NCBI GenBank assembly: GCA_031556275.1
Contig: JAVBTG010000042.1
Span: 1 to 38,610 of the forward strand
Direction: 5' to 3'
Source of the DNA: JAKPNF01 sp031556275
GTDB lineage: Bacteria > Verrucomicrobiota > Verrucomicrobiia > Opitutales > JAKPNF01
Length of the DNA stretch: 38,610 nt
The notes under the pieces are model-generated. The model was not told the DNA's origin and searched no databases. It saw nothing but the letters and a program-made list of their open reading frames with translations. Both the position numbers and the translations under genes were made by a program. This document shows positions 1 to 8,093 of this stretch, piece after piece. Numbering within the stretch: position 1 is the stretch's first letter; each line of letters begins with the position of its first letter.

Positions 1-392
1 GCGATTTCGGCGATGTACATCGGGCACACGACGGAGGCGCCGCCGACGGCCAAACCGCCGAGGAAGCGGAAGAACAGCAAAGACGCCCAATCCCACGCGA
101 ACCCGCAGCCAAGCGCGCAGACGATGTAGCACATCGCCAACACGAAGAAGATGGGCTTGCGGCCCCAGCGTTCAATCGGCTTGCCCACCCCGAGCGCGCC
201 GATAATCGTGCCGATCAGGGCGCTGGCGACGGTAAAACCGTACTTGATGTTGCCGGCGTCGTCGTGGAGAAACCCGAAGATGCCTCGGATATTCTCCTCC
301 GCGCCGCCGATGACGGCCGTATCAAACCCGAACAACAGGCCGCCCAGCGCCGCAACCAGCGCGCACATGATGAGATATGGACTAATTTTCAT
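1..392 (-). CDS. Sugar-porter MFS transporter, N-terminal part (cut by window edge)
   Basis: The first 130 codons, starting from the ATG at 392, are present. The protein opens with a short lead into TM1, followed by GGLLFGFDTAVIGGA, the TM1 signature of the sugar porter (XylE/GLUT-like) subfamily. The loop 2 motif ERWGRKP and further hydrophobic segments with FRFLGGLAVGGAS follow. By family it is an inner-membrane proton-sugar symporter. It lies 72 bp downstream of the GH32 gene on the same strand, so the likely substrate is the fructose or sucrose released by that enzyme; this is inference from context. The C-terminal two thirds, which carry most substrate contacts, lie outside the window. 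Confidence 0.85.
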   Translation of the reverse strand, partial: MKISPYLIMCALVAALGGLLFGFDTAVIGGAEENIRGIFGFLHDDAGNIKYGFTVASALIGTIIGALGVGKPIERWGRKPIFFVLAMCYIVCALGCGFAWDWASLLFFRFLGGLAVGGASVVCPMYIAEI

Positions 393-464
393 AGTATGGT
401 GTGAATATTTATACGGGAATAATTAAGTGGTTATAGGGGTAAAATACAAAAACGGTATTGTGCA

Positions 465-2252
465 TCAAGGTTTTTCCGCGAGCGAGCCTTTTTCTGCGGG
501 GGCGAAGGAAAAATCGGGGCTGCGCGCGCCGGAGGGCCCGGGGATGTACGGCGCCGGCACGGTGGGCTGCGGTTTCTCCGCCGCGGGGACTTCCTTGCAG
601 CGCGCCCAAATGTCCTTCATTTGATACACGATGGCGGAAACGACCTCGGCGTCGGCACCGCGGGCGAAAAACGCGATACCGTCGCTGTCGTCCTTGCTCG
701 GGTAGACGCGGGTCGACAGGCAGGCGACGTCGTTGGCGAAGACTTCGATGATGCTTTGGTCGATAAACACGCGCAGTTTGAGCGGCTCCCCCTTGGGCAG
801 GCGCAGAAAGCCGATTTCCGGCGTGCGCGGGTAGGCCTCGGGCCAGACACTTGCGTTGGTCGTGTCGATCATCAGCCCGTTCATCGTCTGTATGAATTTA
901 ATTTCTGTCTCCTCTTGCCCGTCGGGGGAGGCGAAGACTTTCATCCCCACCTGCTTGGCGTCCTTCAAGTCGATCTCGGCGACGATCTCGAGACTTTTTC
1001 CGCGCGGGGGAATGGGGACGATCTTGTTGGCGGGCAACGCGATGTTTTTGTAGGAAAGGCTGGCCGTGCGCAGCGTCTCAACCTCCTTCGGGGGCGTGAC
1101 GCGCATGACGCCGCCCTGCGGCTGGCGGCCCGGGGCATTCTCGATGCCGTCGTCTTCCCACTCGAAGACGCGCGGCAGGGCCATCGTCTGGTTCCACCCC
1201 TGCTTTTTGATCTGCTCGCGGTCGACGCCCTCGAGCATGTTGAACATGCCGATGATGCGCCCCTGTCCGTCTATCGCGACGGACGGCGCGTGCAACGAGC
1301 CCGCGTTAAACGTGCCGATGCGCTCGCCGGGGAGCGTCGCGGGGCCGTTGTTGATGCGGCGGTGGTACATGGGCAAAAACTTCTCCTGCGCTTGGTTGTA
1401 GCGCCCCACGTAGAACTGGCTGCCGCGCGGGTGGCTGAAGAACATGAGCATCCAGCGCTTGTTCTTGTCGCCCAGCGGCACGAAGTTGGGAACGGCGGCG
1501 TCCTCGTCCATTTCCGTAAAAAAGCCGCCTTGGAAAAAGTCGTGCACCGGCGTCCAGTTGGTGAGGTCCTTGGATTTGAACAGGTAATCGGTGTCCACGC
1601 GCGTCCACCCCATGCCGGGCACGCTCGTGCGGCCGCCCGAAAGGGAATAGTACGTGTCGCCCACTTTCCAGATGCACGGGTCGAACACCGGATACGGCAG
1701 CTTTTCGCCCGGTTTGGCATTGGGAATGACGGGATTGGACGGGTTTTTCTCCCAGTGCATCAACCACTTGTCGCGGCTCACGGCGATGCAGTTGCCGGAA
1801 TTTTTGCCATGATAGAAGGCGATCACCTTGTCGCCGTCCACCATCGTCTGGCCGCTGTAACACGCGTCGCCGTCGCCCTTGTCCTTTTCGGGCGAAAAGG
1901 CCACGGGCAGATCCTGCCAGTTCACCAAATCATCGCTCACCGCGTGGCCCCAGCCCAATCCGCGCGGCAAAATCACGCTGTCGCCCTTGGGCGCGGAAAA
2001 CTGATAAAATAGGTGGTACTTGCCGTCCCAGAATGTCAACCCGTTAGGGTCGTTCATCGTGCCGCCCGGGACGCTGAAGTGGTAGCGCGGGCGGTATTTG
2101 TCGCCCGCGAGTTTGGCGCGCTGCGATTCGAACTCGCGCACCTGCGGCAACTGGCGCACGTTCGAAAAATCAGTCGCCGCCGAGACCGTGCAAAGCGAGC
2201 ACGCCGAGAAAAAAGCTAGGAAGGCCGCGCGAAAAACGGATGAATGGGTCAT
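465..2252 (-). CDS. Secreted glycoside hydrolase family 32 (levanase/invertase type)
   Basis: This 595-residue protein would hydrolyse beta-fructosyl bonds in sucrose, levan or inulin. Residues 1-25 form a Sec signal peptide ending SAA. The GH32 nucleophile motif MNDPNG is at about 66-71 (Asp68). The transition-state motif, usually RDP, reads VFDPCIW here, so the Arg is replaced by Phe. The acid/base region reads DEDAAVPNFVPLGD in place of the classical ECP motif, as in some bacterial GH32 proteins annotated as levanases. The C-terminal beta-sandwich is followed by about 40 Pro/Ala-rich residues with no recognised domain. It lies between a PfkB kinase and an MFS transporter, fitting extracellular cleavage, uptake and phosphorylation. 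A TTGACA (2283-2288) lies 31 bp upstream. Exact substrate is not readable from sequence. Confidence 0.93.
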   Translation of the reverse strand: MTHSSVFRAAFLAFFSACSLCTVSAATDFSNVRQLPQVREFESQRAKLAGDKYRPRYHFSVPGGTMNDPNGLTFWDGKYHLFYQFSAPKGDSVILPRGLGWGHAVSDDLVNWQDLPVAFSPEKDKGDGDACYSGQTMVDGDKVIAFYHGKNSGNCIAVSRDKWLMHWEKNPSNPVIPNAKPGEKLPYPVFDPCIWKVGDTYYSLSGGRTSVPGMGWTRVDTDYLFKSKDLTNWTPVHDFFQGGFFTEMDEDAAVPNFVPLGDKNKRWMLMFFSHPRGSQFYVGRYNQAQEKFLPMYHRRINNGPATLPGERIGTFNAGSLHAPSVAIDGQGRIIGMFNMLEGVDREQIKKQGWNQTMALPRVFEWEDDGIENAPGRQPQGGVMRVTPPKEVETLRTASLSYKNIALPANKIVPIPPRGKSLEIVAEIDLKDAKQVGMKVFASPDGQEETEIKFIQTMNGLMIDTTNASVWPEAYPRTPEIGFLRLPKGEPLKLRVFIDQSIIEVFANDVACLSTRVYPSKDDSDGIAFFARGADAEVVSAIVYQMKDIWARCKEVPAAEKPQPTVPAPYIPGPSGARSPDFSFAPAEKGSLAEKP

Positions 2253-2286
2253 AGGGATAAGTTATTTGAAATTTCTGTGTTATGTC

Positions 2287-2330
2287 AAAAAAAGCGGCAA
2301 ACGCTTTCTTTGGTTACTTAAGAAAGCGTT
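2287..2330 (-). promoter_or_regulatory. Overlapping inverted repeats upstream of GH32 (operator pair or attenuator)
   Basis: Arms AACGCTTTCTT (2300-2310) and AAGAAAGCGTT (2320-2330) are perfectly complementary across a 9-nt loop. On the minus strand the arm nearest GH32 can instead pair with CGCTTT to form a short hairpin (2291-2307) running into seven Ts. Each half also carries a CG-centred AAACGCTTT / AAAGCGTT core resembling LacI/CcpA-family operators. The TTGACA -35-like box at 2283-2288 abuts the T run. The structure is seen directly. Whether it is a protein-binding site, a terminator for the kinase transcript, or a switch between two RNA hairpins is inference. Confidence 0.5.
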
Positions 2331-2336
2331 GAATTT

Positions 2337-3251
2337 TTAGGCGTTTAACATCGCCAGCAATTCCGGCGTGTATTCGGGCACCGTCTCCACCTGCATGACG
2401 ACGAATGTGCCCAGCTCGTTGGCGCGACGCGCGGCCTCGGCGGGCCCGCGGCCCTTGAGCCAGCTCGCCAAAAACGCGGCGGAAAAGGCGTCGCCAGCCC
2501 CCACGGCGCTGACCACCTTGCCGGGCAACCCGGGCAGATCGGCCGTGCCGTCCTCCCACATCACCTTGCAGCCTTGGGGACCGCGGGTGAGCAGGGCCAC
2601 CTTCACCCCGTATTTGTCCATGAGCGCCCACCCAAAATCCTCCAAGGGGAGTTCCTTGCCGAACAGGTGGGGCCCCAGAAACCGCGCCTCGTCGTCGTTG
2701 ACCTTGACGATGGTCGCCCGCGGCAGGCTCTCCTTGATCGTCTCCACCGGCGTGAAGGGCGGGCGAATGTTCACGTCGTAAAAAACGGGCACGTCCTTCA
2801 GCACCTTGCGCAGGGCGTGCAGGCTCTTGCGGGAGGTCTCGGAACGCTGCACGAGCGTGCCGAAGCACAGCACGTCAAACCCGTAAGCCTGCAGCGCTGC
2901 CGCCTGCTCGGCCGTCGGTTCGGGGATGAAATCCCACGCGGAACCCTGCACGATCTCGTAGGACGGCTGCCCCCCCTGGTCGAGGGTGACGTTGACGATG
3001 CCGGTGGGGTGCTCCGCGTCGACCGCGAGCCAGTCGGTGCCCACGTTCAGGCGGGCGAGCTCCTTGCGAAAGCCGTTGCCGCGCGCGTCGTTTCCGATCG
3101 CGCTGTAAAGCTGGGCGTCGAGCCCGCAACTGGACGCGTGCGCGGCCAAGTTAAAGGAGGCCCCGCCGATGAATTCCTTTTCGCCGATCACGTCGTAAAG
3201 GATTTCGCCAAAGGAGAGAATTTTGTGTTTTTTCGTGTTGTCTTGAGACAT
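2337..3251 (-). CDS. PfkB-family carbohydrate kinase, probably fructokinase
   Basis: This 304-residue cytoplasmic kinase is close to the usual 300-320 residues of bacterial fructokinases. It shows the N-terminal start ILSFGEILYDVIG, the sugar-binding GGASFNLAAHASSCG segment, and the C-terminal ribokinase signature GAGDAFSAAFLASWL whose Asp is the catalytic base. By family it transfers the ATP gamma phosphate to a furanose such as fructose. GH32 and a sugar transporter downstream support fructose as substrate. It starts 46 bp after the GH38 stop and probably shares that transcript. The stop is followed within 10 bp by the inverted repeat at 2300-2330. Confidence 0.9.
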   Translation of the reverse strand: MSQDNTKKHKILSFGEILYDVIGEKEFIGGASFNLAAHASSCGLDAQLYSAIGNDARGNGFRKELARLNVGTDWLAVDAEHPTGIVNVTLDQGGQPSYEIVQGSAWDFIPEPTAEQAAALQAYGFDVLCFGTLVQRSETSRKSLHALRKVLKDVPVFYDVNIRPPFTPVETIKESLPRATIVKVNDDEARFLGPHLFGKELPLEDFGWALMDKYGVKVALLTRGPQGCKVMWEDGTADLPGLPGKVVSAVGAGDAFSAAFLASWLKGRGPAEAARRANELGTFVVMQVETVPEYTPELLAMLNA

Positions 3252-3297
3252 GGCAGACGGGGAAATTTTCGCCGATACGGATGTGAAAAATAAACCG

Positions 3298-6200
3298 CTA
3301 TTCCTTCACATATTCAAGACTTATAATGGCTCCGGAATCGACATTCAAGATATGGTTGCGCAGAGGCGTCTCGTCTCGGTCGGTCGCGAACGCCTTGGAC
3401 AGGTGGCGCACCGTCCAGCCGCAGGGAGCCACGACACGGATCGTCCCGCTGCGCCCGAGCGTCTCGTGAAGGCGCACCACAAAACGGTCTTGGGAAACGG
3501 GCGCGACCCAGACGGGCACGACCGACTCCAACCCCTCGTACTCAACCGGCAGCGAGCGCTCCGGCCCTTTGACGGAAACGGGCCGCGCAAAGAGCGTTTC
3601 GGCCAAGGCCGCCGGGTATTCCTCGCGAACGCTCTCGCCGCCGATGCGCCCGAGGGCCATCCGCGCCGTCTGCCGTCCGATATCGGAGAAGACGGGGATT
3701 TCGCGGCCTTTGCGGAAACGCGCGGGGAAGCCGTTTATCAATGTGATTTTTGCGGACTTGAGCAGCGTCACGCTCATCAGCCCGTCATGGCAGGCGAAGC
3801 CGTACTTGCCTTCCGCGATAAGAAAAGAACCCTCGCAGCGGCCATCGTTGGAGGCCATGACCCAGCGGCTGGCGGGTGCCTCCCACATGGCGGAGGCTTT
3901 GATATCGCCGGACGCCTGCGGCCGCCACTCGGCCCCGTAGGGCGAGGCGAACAGGGCGTGCTGGCCGCGCAGAGAAGTGGGCACCTCGAAACGCAGGAGT
4001 TTTTCGGGTTCCTTCCAGTCGATCGAGGTTTCCGCCTCGATGACGCAGGCCCCTGCGCGCAGCGTCCAGAAAATCTCGACGCTCGAGCCGCCCGTGGTGG
4101 CCCATTTTTGGCGCAGACCCACCCAGCCCGGGCCGTTCTCGGGCTTGCCCAGACCGACGAGTTTTAAGGGCGCGCCGTTTTCCAGCGCGTCGCGGTCAAG
4201 CTCCCACGCCTCGAGGTCGTAGGGGATGTCGTTGTAGACGACGGGACGCGGGGCTGAGGCGAACACGGAAGCCCCGTCCACCAAAAGCTCGGCGAAATTG
4301 CCCTGCGCGTCGAACGAAGCCAGCACGCGCCCGTTGGAAAGCCGCCGCGCCGAGGCGGCCAGCGCCACATAGCCTTCCGGCGGCAGCGAGGCGGGGTCGC
4401 TCGCCGAAACGGGCGGCAGCTTCACCAGCCGCCCGTCTTTACCCCAGTGGGGCAGCGGCAACGGCAGGGGGTTGAACAGGACTTCCTTGCCGCCCTTGGC
4501 GGCCAGTTCCTTCGCCGCGCACCGCACGCCCTCGTCGGCGATGTCGCGCAGCTCCGGCACGATCTGGTCGTACACGTCCTGCGTCGAGCTGCCGGGGATG
4601 CAGTCGTGAAACTGCGAAAAAATAAGCCGCTTCCACGGCTGTTCGGGGATCGGCCCCGCCCCGCGCAAGGCGTTGGCAGCCTCCCACACGCGCAGGCCCT
4701 TCTCGGCCTCGCGGAAGGCGTCTTTTAGGTATCCATGGGTTGAATACGTCCCACGGTGGGTCTCCAGATACATCTCGCCCTGATGGACGGGCAAATCCGC
4801 CCGCGCCTTCTCCATGCGGCGGTAAAACGCCTCGACGTTGCCCCACTGGGCGGACGGCTGGTTGCGCAGGCTTTTCTGGCGGCGCGCGCGCTCTACGATG
4901 TCGATGGCGGGCCCGCCCGCGCCGTCGCCCCAGCCGGTGGCGATGAGCACCTCGCCGTGAATGTCGATCTGCTTGTCGCACTCGACTTCCAGCCGCAAAT
5001 TGCGCGGGCGCGCGGGGTTGTTGTAGCCCGTGCGCAGGGCCAGATGCGCGAGGACTTCCGACCCGTCGGTGCCGCGCCACACAAAGCTGTTGTGCGGGAA
5101 CGGCGTGATCATGTTCCACGCCATCTTGGTCGTGTAAAAATATTCGACCCCCGCCATCCGCATCAGCGCGGGGATGCAGCCCGGGTAGCCGAAATCGTCG
5201 GGTAGCCAGAGCACCTTGTTGGGCTTGCCGCCGCGCAGCTTTGAAAACTCCTTTTGCCCGATCGTCAGCGAGCGCAGGAGCGCCTCGCCGCAGCCGATCA
5301 ACAGGTCGGACTCGACGTACATGCCGCCCATGGCCTCCCACGCGCCGCGTTTTATCTGTTTTTGCACGCGCTTGAACAGGCTCGGCTGCCGCTTGGCCAC
5401 GGCCTCGTAGCTCGCGGGCTGGGTGTAGGAAAAGCGGAAATCCGGCTGGTTTTCCAAAAGGTTAAGCACCGTGGCGAAACTGCGCACGGCCTTTTTCTCG
5501 CCCACGTCCTCCGGCCAGAGCCACACGAGGTCGAGGTGGGAGTTGCCGGTGAGGACGGCCCTCGGGGCCGCGTCCGCGTTTTCGCGCACCAGTTTGTAGG
5601 TCTTCGCCAGCCGCGCGCTCAGGGCGGCGGGGCCTTCGGCGTGGTAAACGATCACGGCCTCGGAAAGCTCCCTGAAAACTTTGCGCAGCAAGGGCGGTAA
5701 CTTCGTCAGGTCGGGGCGCGTGCGGTTTTGAATGCCGGTGCCCACCCCGTCGGGCGAAATCGCGACGCTGGCGGTGTCCATTTCCGGCCACGAGCGCGAG
5801 CCGACAACGAGCTGCTCCGCCACGTCATGCGGGAGCGCGCGGCGCACTTCCTCTTCCAGCCAGTCCGTCAGCACCTCGAGGTCGAAATAGGCGTTCCACG
5901 ACGCCTCGTTTTTGCGCACCAAGCGCGCGTTCGCCAGCAGCGAACCGGTCGTGCCGATGCCCTTGGCCGAGGCGTGCCAGATGCCCGTCTGGCAAAAAAT
6001 GCTTTCCAGCCACAACTCCTTCGCCTGCTTGGGCCACGGCCAGAAGCGGTGCGTGCAGTCCAGCCCGAACACCGGCTCGCCGTCCGCGTAGGCGGTGGCC
6101 TCGGCGTTGTCATCCCAATGAATGTGGTCGCCCGGGCGCAGTTTAAACCCCTTGGGCAAGGAAACCTTGAACCACGTCGTTGAAAAACCCTCGGCCTCCC

Positions 6201-6393
6201 ATGTGCAGGGCGCGTTCACTTTTTTAAGCGCGCTCTTTTTCGCCTCGCGCAGCGGGAACTCCCCCGCCCGCGAGACCGTGCGTTCAACCGTCAAGGGCAT
6301 CGGCTCGTGCCAGCTGTTGACGGCCAAACGGTTGAGCGCCTTGCGCAGGCGCTGGAACATCAGTTGCGGAAAAGGAAGCAGTTTGCTGGGCAT
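3298..6393 (-). CDS. Glycoside hydrolase family 38 alpha-mannosidase
   Basis: This is a 1031-residue alpha-mannosidase, full length for the family. An N-terminal accessory region (about 1-270) precedes the GH38 catalytic domain, seen as TGNSHLDLVWLWP (zinc ligands His286 and Asp288) and WLPDDFGYPGC with the nucleophile Asp at about 399. A further zinc-type histidine lies in FSQFHDCIPGSS. The C-terminal half matches the mid and C-terminal beta domains of GH38. No signal peptide is seen, so it probably acts in the cytoplasm or on imported oligosaccharides. It is the first gene of the minus-strand glycan locus and is divergent from recA. A TTGACA at 6425-6430 lies 31 bp upstream of the start, but no good -10 accompanies it. 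The start context is CCCTATG without a Shine-Dalgarno. Confidence 0.93.
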   Translation of the reverse strand: MPSKLLPFPQLMFQRLRKALNRLAVNSWHEPMPLTVERTVSRAGEFPLREAKKSALKKVNAPCTWEAEGFSTTWFKVSLPKGFKLRPGDHIHWDDNAEATAYADGEPVFGLDCTHRFWPWPKQAKELWLESIFCQTGIWHASAKGIGTTGSLLANARLVRKNEASWNAYFDLEVLTDWLEEEVRRALPHDVAEQLVVGSRSWPEMDTASVAISPDGVGTGIQNRTRPDLTKLPPLLRKVFRELSEAVIVYHAEGPAALSARLAKTYKLVRENADAAPRAVLTGNSHLDLVWLWPEDVGEKKAVRSFATVLNLLENQPDFRFSYTQPASYEAVAKRQPSLFKRVQKQIKRGAWEAMGGMYVESDLLIGCGEALLRSLTIGQKEFSKLRGGKPNKVLWLPDDFGYPGCIPALMRMAGVEYFYTTKMAWNMITPFPHNSFVWRGTDGSEVLAHLALRTGYNNPARPRNLRLEVECDKQIDIHGEVLIATGWGDGAGGPAIDIVERARRQKSLRNQPSAQWGNVEAFYRRMEKARADLPVHQGEMYLETHRGTYSTHGYLKDAFREAEKGLRVWEAANALRGAGPIPEQPWKRLIFSQFHDCIPGSSTQDVYDQIVPELRDIADEGVRCAAKELAAKGGKEVLFNPLPLPLPHWGKDGRLVKLPPVSASDPASLPPEGYVALAASARRLSNGRVLASFDAQGNFAELLVDGASVFASAPRPVVYNDIPYDLEAWELDRDALENGAPLKLVGLGKPENGPGWVGLRQKWATTGGSSVEIFWTLRAGACVIEAETSIDWKEPEKLLRFEVPTSLRGQHALFASPYGAEWRPQASGDIKASAMWEAPASRWVMASNDGRCEGSFLIAEGKYGFACHDGLMSVTLLKSAKITLINGFPARFRKGREIPVFSDIGRQTARMALGRIGGESVREEYPAALAETLFARPVSVKGPERSLPVEYEGLESVVPVWVAPVSQDRFVVRLHETLGRSGTIRVVAPCGWTVRHLSKAFATDRDETPLRNHILNVDSGAIISLEYVKE

Positions 6394-6733
6394 AGGGACG
6401 ATGGGGCGTTAAAAGGTGAAAAAATGTCAAATGTCGGCAGATTCGTTTCATCCGGACGCGGCGGCCTGCAAAAAGCCGCAAAAACTCCGGCACACCGTTT
6501 CGGAGATTTTACACGCCGCAAGCCAGGCGAATCGGGCCTTAACAATGGCAAGGCGGCATGGCGCACGCAACCTTTTCGGCAGAGAAAGCCGCGCGCGAAA
6601 CCGCCCCGCACATCTGTAATAAAACGACTATAACAAAACATAATCACTCCCGACAATTTCTTTTTTCGAACGCACCCCGCCCCGGGTGCGCCCTGCGCCA
6701 ATCCCCTCTGGCACCGCGCCTCATTCCTTCTTT

Positions 6734-6762
6734 TTGTCTACTGAACAAAATTTCATTATCAT
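6734..6762 (+). promoter_or_regulatory. recA promoter with overlapping LexA-like box
   Basis: A -35 TTGTCT (6734-6739), a 17-bp spacer and a -10 TATCAT (6757-6762) form a good sigma-70 promoter about 100 bp before recA. Overlapping the -35 is TTGTC-TACT-GAACA (6734-6747), matching 8 of 10 positions of TGTTC-N4-GAACA, the LexA motif reported for Verrucomicrobia (from memory). A small hairpin, GGGG-loop-CCCC then TTTT (6798-6814), sits in the leader. The rest of the 471-bp gap between GH38 and recA (6394-6864) holds no coding signal I can support; a 7-bp-stem hairpin at 6671-6690 lacks a T run. Confidence 0.6.
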
Positions 6763-6864
6763 AAAGCTTGCAAAGCGCGGAAAAAAGGATTCTTTTTGGG
6801 GTAACGCCCCTTTTGCAGGGAGCCAGTTTCTCATTTTCTCAAACCCAAAAACACACCACCCATT

Positions 6865-7944
6865 ATGGCCGCAAAAGCATCCTCCTCCGAAGCCTCCGCC
6901 AAGCGCGAAGCCGAAGCCGACCGCAAGAACCTCGATTTGGCGCTCTCTGCCATTAACAAACAATTCGGCGAGGGCACGATCATGCGTTTGGGCGACGCGA
7001 CGAAAATGGAGGTTTCCACCGTCTCGACGGGTTCCGTGGCGCTCGATCTGGCGCTCGGGGTCGGCGGCCTGCCGCGCGGGCGCATCGTGGAAATTTACGG
7101 GCCGGAATCTTCCGGTAAAACCACCCTTTGCCTGAGCATCATCGCCGAGGCGCAGCGCCAAGGCGGCAACGCCGTCTTCATCGACGTCGAGCACGCGCTC
7201 GACCCGCGCTACGCCAAGACGGTCGGAGTGGACTTGGACAATCTCATGGTCTCGCAGCCGGAAAGCGGCGAGGACGCCCTGAACGTGGCGGAAACGCTCA
7301 TCCGTTCGGGCGCGATCGACGTGGTCGTCGTCGACTCCGTGGCCGCGCTGGTTTCCAAAAACGAGCTGGAGGGCCAGATGGGCGACGCCACCGTCGGCCT
7401 GCAGGCCCGCATGATGAGCCAAGCCATGCGCCGCCTGACGGCCGCGATCGCACGCACGCAGTGCCTGTGCATTTTCACAAACCAAATCCGCGAAAAGATC
7501 GGCGTCATGTTCGGCAGCCCCGAGACGACCCCCGGCGGCCGCGCCCTAAAATTCTTCGCCTCCTGCCGCCTCGACATCCGCCGCATCGGCCAGATCAAGG
7601 AACCCACGGGCAAAGTGGTCGGCAACCGCACGCGCGTGAAAGTCGTGAAGAACAAGGTCGCCCCGCCCTTCACGGAATGCGAGTTCGACATCATGTACAA
7701 CGAGGGCATCTCGCGCACGGGCTCGATCCTCGACCTCGGCATCGAGCACAAGATTTTGGAAAAGAAGGGCGCGTGGATCGCCTACAACGGCAGCCTCATC
7801 GGCCAAGGCCGCGAGGCGGCCAAGCAGTACCTGATGGAAAACCCAAAAATCGCGCAGGAACTGACCAAGCTGATTTTGGAAAAAGTCCAAGTCCGCGGCG
7901 GCACCGCGCTGGCGGAATCGGAAGACGCGGCCGAATCGGAATAA
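6865..7944 (+). CDS. recA: Recombinase RecA
   Basis: This 359-residue protein is standard for RecA, the ATP-dependent strand-exchange filament protein of homologous recombination and co-protease for LexA. The Walker A motif GPESSGKT is at 79-86, with the MAW motif region GGLPRGRIVEIYG before it. Walker B (VVVVDSVAAL), the QARMMSQAMR segment and the DNA-binding loop FTNQIREKIGVMFG-PETTPGG follow. The C-terminus is acidic (ESEDAAESE), as usual. The ATG at 6865 gives the conserved N-terminal helix; the upstream CACCACCCATT has no Shine-Dalgarno. It is monocistronic, with its own promoter and a strong terminator 89 bp downstream. Confidence 0.98.
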   Translation: MAAKASSSEASAKREAEADRKNLDLALSAINKQFGEGTIMRLGDATKMEVSTVSTGSVALDLALGVGGLPRGRIVEIYGPESSGKTTLCLSIIAEAQRQGGNAVFIDVEHALDPRYAKTVGVDLDNLMVSQPESGEDALNVAETLIRSGAIDVVVVDSVAALVSKNELEGQMGDATVGLQARMMSQAMRRLTAAIARTQCLCIFTNQIREKIGVMFGSPETTPGGRALKFFASCRLDIRRIGQIKEPTGKVVGNRTRVKVVKNKVAPPFTECEFDIMYNEGISRTGSILDLGIEHKILEKKGAWIAYNGSLIGQGREAAKQYLMENPKIAQELTKLILEKVQVRGGTALAESEDAAESE

Positions 7945-8032
7945 AAATTTTCCGGGGGTTGCTGGGCATGGCGGTTTCAGAGGAGTGCTTTTTGGGAAAA
8001 GCATTTCCTCCGAATCCCCGGAAAATGTGTTT

Positions 8033-8076
8033 GCATACAAAAAAGCCTCCGGAATTCCGGAGGCTTTTTTGTATGC
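8033..8076. terminator. Bidirectional intrinsic terminator between recA and ilvD
   Basis: A perfect 44-bp palindrome is centred on GGAATTCC, with stem GCCTCCGG/CCGGAGGC flanked by A6 on the left and T6 on the right. It can therefore stop transcription of recA (plus) and ilvD (minus), which converge here. A second imperfect hairpin with GCTTTT/AAAAGC arms lies just upstream at about 7980-8010. Confidence 0.92.
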
Positions 8077-8093
8077 GTTCAGATTCGGCTGTA

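Noticed and set aside
6671..6690. Hairpin CGCACCC/GGGTGCG as a terminator
   Set aside because: The T run precedes the stem on the plus strand and becomes A on the minus strand, so neither strand gives a stem followed by U.
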